Positions 16,201-26,306 of a stretch of DNA of 64,000 nt are shown piece by piece. Within the stretch, counting starts at the first letter, position 1, and the number at the start of each line of letters is the position of its first letter. The position numbers were made by a program, and so were the translations under genes. The notes below the pieces were generated by a model that saw nothing but the letters and a program-made list of their open reading frames with translations, was not told where the DNA came from and ran no database searches. Origin of the DNA: Rotaria macrura (lineage: Eukaryota; Rotifera; Eurotatoria; Philodinida; Philodinidae); NCBI GenBank assembly GCA_900239685.1, contig OENT01000055.1, positions 62,001 to 126,000 of the forward strand, read 5' to 3'.

Positions 16201-17895
16201 GAACTGGCGTGATGTGGATCAAGAAAAAATACGCAACAATTGACGTATGGTATTTACTAGAAATTTCAAGATAATACCAAGGCTTTTATCTTATTTCATT
16301 AACATGATACACTATTTGTATTCATTAGGAAAGCTTGAAGAACGATTTAGTCTTTATGTGTACGCATGGCTGCAACTTAAGTCGCAAAGCAAGGAGACTG
16401 TAGCCCGCCCGCCCCCCCCCCCCCTTCTATTTACGCCCTTGTTTGTACTTAGTGCCATGAGCACCTTGGACGTGTTTTTATTAGAATAGTCTTATGATCT
16501 ATCAATAAGAACAATTTTCGTTTCTATCTTATGACGCATATTAATTTTAGTATTTGAACATCATGAAGAATTCTATTGTGTCTTACACGTTCAACTTAGA
16601 CTCTCGATACATTTTCCGAAAATGGCATTGAAAAGAGTGAAAACATTAACCATGATTCGCAACTAAGACAACACGCGGGATGACTGAAGAAGTAAGCTAT
16701 GTTTTCACAGACGATCTCGACTTTAAACGACCTAGTGACATTGAAAGGATATTACTTTGTTAAAAAATTTTCAAGAAACTCTTTCTGGAAACATAGCGTT
16801 AGATTAACAGTGCATTGGTTTTCCTGCACACATTATATTATAGGTTTACTAAAAGAACTTGTTCTCTTCCATAAAACATTATCATATTGCTACCGAATCA
16901 AATAAGTATAATGCACTTCAAACTATTCGAACGTGACTTCAATAAAATATGTCCATGCGCAAGCAAACGCTGTGTCTAAGAAAACTTACTAATTTCGCTT
17001 GTGAAGCACCAGCTGGATCTTTCAATTGAATAAGTGCTTGAAATTTATCTAACAGAAAGAAAACATGGAAAAATGAAATACTGAAATGAAATATTTCGTT
17101 TACCATTTTTTGTGAAAGTAATTATCTTAAGTACAGTACCAAATTTACTGAAAATCTTTAATAAAACGAAAAAAATCGATTGGTTCGATATTCAGTGCAT
17201 GTATTTCTACCTGATGTAATACATCAATGGTAACAGGATACAACATGTTAATAATGCTAACACGTAAAACACAATTAGGTCCACCTTTTTGGGCTGTTTC
17301 ATAAAGATCTGTCGCTTGTGCCAATGCTACATGTGCCTGTTGGTTTGTGCGATTAGTTGGATCAGTACGAAGTTCGCCATGATTCGAAAATTGTGCAAAA
17401 ACTTGTCTATCATTAATCATAGCTGGCATTGATGTTAAATATTCAACCATCTGTTTAGCAGATTCAGTTGAGTCAAATTCAAGGAAAGCCTGAATGAATT
17501 TTTATTTTGGTTTTATGCAGATCATAATGTGTAAGTTTCTTTGAAAACAAATTACTTGGGATTTTTTTCGTAGATTAAGAAAATTTGTTACACGACCAAA
17601 TGGAAGACCAAGTTGTACAACTTCAAGCTCACATGCTTCAATATTTCGCAAATGAACAACACGAGAAGGTAATGCAGGTTCCGAACGACTCTTTACAATT
17701 GTGAATAGTTCGAATTTATCCCATAGGAATTAAAAGAAATCTTACTTTTTTATTTAGATCGGCTAATGGTGCATTTGAATTACCAATACCATCACCATTT
17801 GTATCAAATTCGTCTCCTGAAAATGTACGCTACAGAAAACGAACATGAAGTTATTCGCTCCCATAAAAAAAATTGTTAAATTTCTATACCTTCAT
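13282..17895 (-). CDS. PTBP: Polypyrimidine tract-binding protein (four RRMs)
   Basis: Nuclear RNA-binding regulator of alternative splicing. Exons: 17895-17890, 17829-17746, 17690-17556, 17489-17211, 17155-17104, 17048-16990, 15978-15940, 15882-15759, 15706-15638, 15584-15507, 14577-14342, 14209-14176, 14042-13950, 13888-13791, 13729-13611, 13556-13418, 13350-13282. The sum is 1713 nt, 570 aa (human PTBP1 about 557). RRM1 begins [12 protein letters not shown]2 has [13 protein letters not shown] and [11 protein letters not shown], and both are followed by [11 protein letters not shown] as in vertebrates. RRM3 has [10 protein letters not shown] and [20 protein letters not shown]4 has [11 protein letters not shown] and [15 protein letters not shown] and ends [11 protein letters not shown]. 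The RRM2-RRM3 linker is longer and Pro/Gln-rich, with a seven-proline run. The first coding exon carries only Met-Lys. The N-terminus [10 protein letters not shown] resembles vertebrate TKRGSDELF, the start of the bipartite nuclear signal. Divergent from NSFL1C. Confidence 0.96.
14141..14167 (-). promoter_or_regulatory. CU-rich tract downstream of the 34-nt PTBP exon
   Basis: Starting about 9 nt after the 5' splice site, the coding strand reads as a long pyrimidine stretch with AUCUUCUCUUUCUUUUCUC. A pyrimidine tract is not expected right after a donor site, which makes this a better candidate for a PTB site than the upstream tract. Confidence 0.5.
14176..14209 (-). other. PTBP: 34-nt PTBP exon (candidate regulated exon)
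   Basis: This exon encodes [11 protein letters not shown] plus the first base of Gly, inside RRM3. Vertebrate PTBP1 exon 11 and PTBP2 exon 10 are also 34 nt long at the homologous position (VTPQSLF.LFG). Skipping them shifts the frame and triggers nonsense-mediated decay, the basis of PTBP auto- and cross-regulation. Here too 34 is not a multiple of three, so skipping would shift the frame. Intron lengths on each side are 132 and 133 nt. Confidence 0.75.
14218..14245 (-). promoter_or_regulatory. CU-rich tract upstream of the 34-nt PTBP exon
   Basis: On the coding strand this is an almost pure pyrimidine tract with CUUCUCUUU and CCUCUUUU, just before the exon's acceptor. It contains UCUU/CUCUU-type motifs known to be bound by PTB. 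It also serves as the ordinary polypyrimidine tract, so regulatory use is inference. Confidence 0.45.
15979..16989 (-). other. PTBP intron 6 with a 13-C homopolymer
   Basis: This 1-kb intron separates the exon ending at 16990 from the 39-nt exon 15978-15940. It contains CCCGCCCG followed by 13 C on the plus strand at 16412-16424, very unlike the AT-rich surroundings. No nested gene was recognised. Confidence 0.7.
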
Positions 17896-18479
17896 ATTAA
17901 TCTAAAATAGACAGGAGAAAATGTTTTCGATGTTACGATAAACTATTTGATTTAATCATACATTACTCGAGCACAGACGCAAACACAAGTCTGTCAGCTC
18001 GTAGGGCGATGTTGGATGGAACGTTTTGAAGTGTTTCTACACTATAATTGGTATAGTTCACTTCGATTAAAACAAAACAAAACGATCGGACAAAGATACA
18101 AGAAAAAAAGAAAACATCTTCTCTAGCTTTCTTCTTTGTTTACCAATAAAAATTACTGTTAGCAAGATGATCAACCAATCGGAAAATAATCGTGGGCCTA
18201 CGTAGAATAATAACAATATAATTGCTATTATAATACCTGAAATCATTTGATTGATTTAATTTAATTTTTAAAAAGCATTTTAATTTTTTTTTGATTGATA
18301 TAAGAATATCTTCAATTTGTTCAAAAAGGCAACCAATGGGTCCACTTATGAATCATTGTGTCAGGAAGAGAAGAAATCGATGAATTTTATGGTTNGTTGT
18401 TCTTGTTCTCGCATTGGTTATGTCAAAACACAAGAAAATTCCAACTAAACACATTTGATTTCTACTCAGGACTGTCTAT
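17896..18479. promoter_or_regulatory. Shared upstream region of PTBP and NSFL1C
   Basis: About 580 bp lie between the two divergent start codons. It probably contains both promoters. No core element stands out. An ambiguous base is at 18395. Confidence 0.4.
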
Positions 18480-20084
18480 ATGTCATACTATAGCAAAGAT
18501 CAACTAATATGCAACTTCGTTGCTGTTACAAATTGCTCAAAAGAAACAGCCGCAGAATATTTGAGAGCTACAGATTGGAATGAGCAAACAGCTATAGAAA
18601 TTTTCTTTGATAGCGCTGAATCACAAACCCGTGATAGTAGTACTTCAGTATATTCTAATTTTCCGACAACAGAATCACATCAAAATACGCTTGGTGAGTA
18701 AATATTACAATCTATTTGTTATTGTAATACAAAAGATTGGTGTTCGTTCGCCTTTGATTTTCTTTCAATCAAAAGGAAACATTGTGGCTCGCCGAAATAG
18801 CGATGACGATTCAAATTCAGAACTATTACAATCTATCTTGGCAGATAGCCTACGTATTCGAGATCGTGCAAGATCTCCAGTAGCAGTACCACAACGATTT
18901 AATACGACAAAGTCAATAATATCACCTAATATTATTACGTTCGACAACTTGAATGATGATATTGATAACGACGAAACGGATGACAGAGGTCTTTTGATAA
19001 ATATTGATTATTAATCGATAGTATATAGTCACGAGGGTTTTTCGTTTGCTTCCATTTCTAAGGTCAAGCTTTTTATGTTGGTGGTTCAGAACGAAGTGGT
19101 CAACAAATTCTTGGACCATCAAAACGTCAAGACAATGACAAAACCGTGAGTGACTTATATGAGACAGCTCGTAAACCGGAAGCCAGTGAAATGCATGACT
19201 ATCATTCAACTTCATCATCACATAAGAAAAAGCAAGTTTCATTTGGGGGCGTCCGATACAGTGTAGGTAAGACTAATCAAACAAACAAGAAATAACACAG
19301 AATATAGAAATAATCCAACTATGATGACTAATTTCTATGATGCGTAGAAGACGATCATGCAAAATCACGTACTCAAGATCATTCATTGTCAGACACAACA
19401 GAAGCTAATTCCGATGAACCAGAAGACATACCGATTCGATTTTATTCCAATGGATTTACAGTAGGCGATGGTGAGCTGCGCAAATTTCAAGATAACAACG
19501 AATTTCTTGAATATATGCGACGTGGTGACGTGCCACCAGAACTTACGAATTCCAATAATCGAGGTCGACAAGTTGCAGTAAAGAGTTCGAAATATTTCAG
19601 TGATTTGTATTTTGCATATCTCTTGTTGAAGGTACGTGTGGAAGATCATCGTGGCGAGGAATACAAACGTGTCGCACCTACATTTCAGCCATTTGTTGGT
19701 ACTGGTAATACAGTTGGTTTTGAAGAGCTTCAACAAGTACCATTTACACCATCGATGACTTCAACTAATGTTACAACATCGGATTCCATAGATGTCAACT
19801 ATCTTGAAAAGCTTGCCAAACAACGTTTGAATACTTCATTGTCATCAACAAGTATTCGTCTTCGTTTACCAAATTCGTCTGTAACCATATGTGTGAAAAT
19901 TGATCTTAGTCGAACATTAGCCGATGTTCGACAGTTTCTTAATGAAAATATTCCTTCACTTCAATCAAATAAATTCGAATTCATGGAACCCCCGTCGACT
20001 AAAATTGAACCTTGTGATGAAAGAAAACAAATAAGTGATACTAAATTATTCAATTCTATGCTTGTCCTACGACGCATAGCTTAG
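18480..20084 (+). CDS. NSFL1C: p47, UBA-SEP-UBX cofactor of the p97/VCP ATPase
   Basis: Adaptor of p97/VCP in Golgi and ER membrane fusion and ubiquitin-dependent processes. Exons: 18480-18693, 18776-18988, 19063-19266, 19348-19577, 19632-20084. The sum is 1314 nt, 437 aa (human 370). An N-terminal UBA-like domain (about residues 5-48, FVAVTNCSKETAAEYL) is followed by an acidic, disordered part. Then come the family signature YVGGSERSGQQILGP, a SEP domain from about residue 238 (IPIRFYSNGFTVGDGELR..DNNEFLEYMRRGDVPPEL) and a UBX domain from about 357 to the end. The UBX loop that in relatives carries FPR or FPN reads EPPSTK here. Intron 2 uses a weak donor, GTCTTT, but joins GQAFYVGG exactly as in vertebrates. 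Intron 4 (19578-19631, 54 nt) has no stop and keeps the frame. It is called an intron because removing it gives QVAVRVEDHR, aligning without a gap to human QVNLDMEDHR. Confidence 0.94.
19578..19631 (+). other. NSFL1C: 54-nt stop-free intron of NSFL1C
   Basis: Begins GTAAAG and ends TTGAAG, lies inside the SEP domain coding region, is a multiple of three and open in the coding frame. Retention would insert 18 residues rather than truncate the protein. Confidence 0.75.
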
Positions 20085-23000
20085 TTTTTGATACGTATAT
20101 TTTTCTATGAGTAAAAACAATCTTAATACGTATATTTTATTCACATATTTATCTATTTTATATTACAAATCATTAATTTTTTTACAGAAATCTATATTTT
20201 CGATTAAAATCAGAATGGTACCATAGGACATTAATGATGCATAAAAGAAATTTGACAAATCTTCTAAAGTATCTTTGATATTCGTTTTTCGATCGATGAC
20301 TTGAATTTCATCTTGAAATATGAGAACAACTGATCGTTTGTATCTAGAAAATGTATGAGCCATCTTACGATTGTACGAATTTGGATAAGTTGTACAGTTA
20401 TTCTTTCTTCCACTAAATATTATCATCTAATGCCCATAGGTTTGACGTTGTAGTTCTTCACTTGCGATCCTCACTCAATCTTATTACACACTTAGATATA
20501 TTAGTGATCTTGTTTTTTACATGATATTTTTTTTTCTTGCTTAGAAGTTGGTTACCTACGAATTTGTGGCTACGCTTTCGATAAATTTCGACAAGATATC
20601 TCACCGGGAGTTCAGTTTTATCATCCAAAGAATACATTGATGAGTAAACGACTCTCAATTATGTCTCTCAGTTTATTTGCCTACCATAGTGTGTTGACTA
20701 TGGTTTGTTGTACACTTGCTCGTGCTTCTAATTTATACGGCAATACGAATAGTGATAAGTAGAGAGGAACATTTATGAGAAAATATCGTTCATAGTCTGA
20801 ATGAGAAAAAAGCAACTTCATAAAAAAGAACAAATATATTGGACACTAAAATCATATGAATTTAGCATGAATGATATTGATCGTCGTATAAATAGAAATG
20901 AATAATCGAAGAGATAAAGAAACTGGTTTTCTACTTATTTTAAATAGTAACACAGTACATCATGAGAAAAGCAGAAATGGGTTCGGTTCAAGACCTTGTG
21001 TACGATTTTTAGATGCCCCTAAGATTTTTGTTGTTTCTTAACTATAGTGATTTGAAACAATATTTTTCAATTTATATATTGGATAATTTACGTTGCGAAA
21101 AAATCTTCAATAAAAGTTGAGTTGAAATCCGAGATTAATCTGAGAATCAAACTGAAATCTATCGACTGATTTCTTCTCCTTTTTCTTACTTGCTTTTTGT
21201 TAGAATACGAAAGATTTCAAGTTACGATCGAACGCATGATTGAATAGAAGCATCGTACAATTAATAATCAAATTTTTGTATTAGTCTGTACAACATACAC
21301 TTACTGTAGTGTATATGACTAAAAACACAGGCTGTACAATTTACTGGCATATTTGTTCCGTCATCGATAGAAAAACATTTCAGTTAGAATTATAACATGA
21401 TGTGAAACATTTGTGATGTAAAAATCCCTTTGATTTTTCTATTTCCAAAAGAAACTTGCCGAGAACCAAGAAGTACATATACATATTTATACTTTGAAGA
21501 GCAGCTTATGGTCACTGGTTGTTGATAATAGGATATGTGGTTTCTAATTCCGAAGAAACCTAGAGAAGTTCGACCTATCCGCGAGAGAAATTCATCCATA
21601 GATTTATTACTTAAGAGATGTTCCACAAAAATAAAACAAAGCTGGGAAAATCTTAGACATCAACTAAGTTTCGACTTGACCAGATAGCAATTGCAGTCCA
21701 TGCCTATGAAAAATAAATCCAAAGTATTTTGTTGTGCAAAAGATCGCATACATTTGTTTAGAACTAATGAATCTTAGGCATCATAAAAAGTAATGTGAAG
21801 AATTTATCTTAAACCTGTTTTGAATTTTTACGTTTAAAATTTTTTACTGTTGAAAATCAATTAAATATCAATCTATGGAGCTTAATGTGTTTCTCCAAAC
21901 ATTAAACATGACGTTTCTCCTTAATACTAATATAGGAACGAAATCGTCAAAACACAATATATTTCAGTACGTAAAACATTTGTTGGTTTTCGTTATATCA
22001 TATCATACATAAGACACAATTTCAAAGTGTGCAACCGATGAGAAGATCTTTAGACTCGAATATCAGCTGCTGTCAATCTCGTCATCATTGTTTCAGTTTC
22101 TTGTTGAACTACATAGCAGTCAATAGAGTTCAACTTGGCTTATCGAAATGCATACAAAATCTACGTTCCTACATTTGAACTTATGGTCGAAAAACTTCGA
22201 ATAGAATTTTTTTTAGGGTAAAAAACTTATGTTTTTCTAACACGAAAACGATTTCTCTTTCGGATTCACTATCGAATAATCTAGCTGAACTATTATTAGG
22301 GTTAAGTTCATCTTGGATATTCTTTCGTTGCTGTATCATATTGCATATTCCTATGATTATGTTCAAAAGATTGACTCTTTCATTCAGAAGGAGGGATAAC
22401 ATTGAATTTCTGATTTATCTGAAATTTAGAACATTTATTGAAGCCTGCACAACTCTACGAAAGATATTTGCTACGCAGTCCATCAAGAAAGTCACCTTTA
22501 GCGAAATGTCTTTATTGATTTCATTCACTATAGTTTTTCAACATCGGATAATCATATGTATTATGAAAAATCTAAAAAGTCCTAAATACAGTTCACTTAG
22601 GAGATTTCATTGTGCCTGTGGTCATGAATCGGACGGAGACTTGCATAGAAATCTATGCTTTTCATTGTCGGGTTCTGTTGCATACTTTTTATATTGCCAG
22701 AAAAAGACGATTTTGTAACTGGTTTTGACAAGCGAAAAAGACTTTAAGAAAATTCGACTAAATATTCCTCTCATCATGAAAAGATTATTCAACAAGGTTA
22801 TTCATCTGTTCGAAAGTTTTGTGCTTTGTGATCTGGTTATCGAATTACGCCCTAGAATACTTCGTTCTATTAATTGATCATGGATAACCTTATTCATTCT
22901 GATTAATCGTTTTTCATGCTTATTATTATTATTCTTCATACACGACGTGAAATAGCCTGTATAAATATAATATATACCTTGGTTAAAGCTATGTGGAGCC

Positions 23001-25716
23001 ATTTTCCAGTCAGGTTTAAACGAATATTAAATTTATGTGCATGAGATAAAAACAATACATCATAAGATTTCCTTTTTTAAATAAACGAACCTTAATTTTA
23101 CTTCTTAGTCATTTTCACAATGTGGAAAATCTGGTGTCTATTTTATCAAAGTGCAAAACTTGTTGATTACGATGGTGCAAGAAAAAGTTGAAACTTTTAT
23201 TTGGGTCAAGTGAACTTGATAGATCAAATGTTTTTCTTTAAAAAGGCATCCCTTAATTCGCGCGTGTTTTCTATTAATTTTTGATTCCTCTAGTATCTAT
23301 TTCTGCAAATGTTGAACAAAATTATAATACAAGCGATGTGAAGTTGAAACAAAGATTCATGTTTTAATGTCTATATAGGTGAATTGATAATTAAATTAAT
23401 ATTTTATCGCAGTAAAGACATAGGATAGAACCGAAGGCAACGTTCTAACCACTATATATGGATCATATTTTATTCAAAGAAAGAAAATGCTATAACTGAC
23501 ATATTCAAAATAATCTTGTACACTTTTGACTTTTCATTTTCTACTAGTTTGTTCCTCTCCTTATAAAAAATGGGAAAACAAATATTCATTCAGAAAGGAT
23601 TCTCTGTTTCAATATTTTCTAGTTTTTCAATTATGAAAATTAAAATCGAATTCTTGATTATGGTGAGACTAAAAAGAAGATTGCTTTCGAAAAGTATTCA
23701 TGTTCAGAATCTCGAGTTACCAGCGAGAGTAGACATTATAAGAGAAACTTTTTATACCATCTATGAGAAAGAATAAGAATCCTACGAATATAACAGTATT
23801 CAACTACCAAGTCATAAGATTGAATCAAAGTACGATAGATGAAGCTTTAAATTCACTAGATTTCATGCAATCTGATATGGAAAAGTTGAAATTCCAAGAT
23901 TATTTAACATATTAATATGTAGAATACACAGCAAGAATTCGATGCAAATGAGGCTGTATGAATATCATGCAAAACTTTAAAAAAACAGTCCACCGATAAG
24001 TTCAGATGAAAGTAAGAAAAGCTTCATTCGTGGAAATTCTTAAGATCCTTGAACCCGCACTAGATTCCTCGGCCACAATCTAACCATTGTAAGAATTTTC
24101 TTCAATTCAGTTTAATGAAAAGCGTCATTTAAAAATTCTTTCGTAATATTTTATCGACAACTAAGGACAACTGCCGGTGAATTTCTGTATCACGTATGTA
24201 TAGCCAACGGGTACATTGTGGAGTGGTGGACTTGATTTATGTTCTATCTATCTCACCTCACCTCACACGATCAAACTGGTTGCGCTGAGTATTACATACG
24301 TATGAATATGGAGAATGGAAGAGAAGAAAGAAATCTTTCGAAAATTCATCGTAAAAAACATAAACGACGCCCTCACTTCAAGACCAATAGAAGATTCGCA
24401 TAGATTCCTATAGTAAATGAGGATGATCAATATTGATTCTAACTGTATTTGACAGTTGATATTCTTAGATGTTATTTATTTTCGAAAAGTCTTTTCAATG
24501 AATTTTTTTCTACTTGGATTAATATACTTTCTGACACAAAATGAAACCAATCGATTGCCGAGCATATTTTATGGAAAACACTGTGCCGTGAAATAAGAGG
24601 AAGTATGTTGATTAAGTCCTTTTCTCATCTTTCTAATAATGGTATTTTTTCATAGGATTGATATTGGAAACAACAGATGCTTGCTTGTTTACAGTGAATG
24701 CATTAGAAAAACAAGATAAATTATCCCCAGATCTGTCGAAATATAAACAACGGAAGAATTACTCCAAGATTGTTCACATCAAACACGTACTAATTCTGAT
24801 TCGGAAGATCATATGAATCATTTTTATTTGAAAATACACAAATGGAATCAATTCCTTTTCGCATGACAATAGTTAATCATTCGAATGAATCTTTTTAGAA
24901 GCCAATACAAACATTCGTCGTCAAATGTTATATGATGATGCAAAAACAATAACTTATGTCACAGAGCATTTCACACCATCTTTGGTTTATTGATTAACAT
25001 GCCAACATAATATAATTGTCTTCCTTTTTCACGATCGAAATCAATCATCACTGAAATTTCATCGTCACAAATAGGCTTCAAATAAAAAGTATTCATACCA
25101 TCGACATCGAAAGCGTCATTGTTGGTGTCGAAATTCTAGAACTATTATTAAACATGAAAGATATCATCGACAAATTTGTAAGTTATTAATTTCGAGCCTC
25201 TTTTTTCTTCATTTCCCTAAAGGATTTATACATGAATCATCGCTTTCTTTCAAGTATCATCGATAAAACCTGTTCGAGGAACGATAGAACTTTCACACCT
25301 AACTACGTGTTCCATTACAAATTTTGGGCATCCAGTAACAACAAAATCAATGTATCACACAGGCTCAATAACAATTGCACTGAAAATAATTTTTTTACAG
25401 GACGAACAAAACAGAGAGCCTTTTGAGTTTTGTCTTCGTTCCAAAGTTCATGATTCTTGTACTTATTACAACTTTCTAGTGTGCTAAAGCCTTTCAGGCT
25501 CCTCTACGAATTCAGCTCAACTTAAGTTCTGATTTTTTGAGGATGCAGGCTTTCAAAAAATTTTCATCTTGAACTGGCAATCTAACATTTTGCTTATTTC
25601 AGGTACTAAAGTTAGCTAGATTTTAAAAATACCATCCTGTATATTTTATTAAAGAAAAAAATTTTGCATTATACTAGAGGCATAGTTTATAACAACACTC
25701 GAACTGGCTCCGCACC
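20085..25716. other. 5.6 kb without a recognised gene
   Basis: Downstream of NSFL1C. Open frames are short and unremarkable on both strands. Around 24650-25430 several short plus-strand frames look coding-like in composition but are broken by stops and match nothing I can name; at most this is a decayed gene. Confidence 0.45.
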
Positions 25717-26306
25717 TAGGGGTGCAACTAATCTTGAATGGATTTGGGATTTGTCATCAAATCTCGGAGATTTCGACTTGGATTTGGTTTCTGGATTTGG
25801 GATATGGTTAGAACTGAGTTCCTAGCTGTGGATTTCGTCTATATTTGGATCACAGAATTGTTTATATTACTTTTTCCAGCTTAGATTTAGGATTCGAGAT
25901 TGATGATACGTTTGGGATTTGGGGTTTGGACTTGGATTCGGGTTTGGGTCTTAGATTTGGATTTGGACTTGGGATTAGTTTCCGATCAAACATCAGTCAA
26001 ATTTTGTAGTCGTGCTACATTGAAACCAAAACTCAATTCCAAACCCAAATCCTAACATAAATGATACAGACCAAATCCCAAATCCAAATCTAAGACACAG
26101 ATCCAAACCCAAATCTGTACCAAATCTAAACAGTTTTATATGAACCTTTAAGAATTGATAGTCTTCTCTCCCTTCTGAGACTTTATATTGAAAATTCTCA
26201 TCAGATTTGGATAATTTAAGACCAAACCCAAATCCAAATCTCATTCGAGAACAAATCCAAATCTATTTGCACCAAATCCCAAGGCCTTGGATTTGTTGCA
26301 CCCCTA
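25717..26306. mobile_element. hAT-type non-autonomous foldback element (MITE)
   Basis: The ends are TAGGGGTGCAAC and its exact complement GTTGCACCCCTA (25717-25728 and 26295-26306). They are flanked by a perfect 8-bp duplication TCCGCACC at 25709-25716 and 26307-26314. Eight-base duplications and TAGGG-type ends are typical of hAT transposons. The left half is built of degenerate GGATTTGGG-like units, and the right half of the complementary CCAAATCC units, so the element can fold on itself. A minus-strand open frame at 26244-25993 (Phe-Gly rich) is just this repeat translated. There is no transposase. Confidence 0.9.

Noticed and set aside
24640-25430. Possible decayed gene with several short plus-strand frames
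   Set aside because: Stops interrupt every frame and nothing is recognisable; not enough to call a pseudogene.
25993-26244. Minus-strand 83-aa frame rich in Phe and Gly
   Set aside because: It is the translation of the GGATTT-like units of the hAT MITE and has no independent support.
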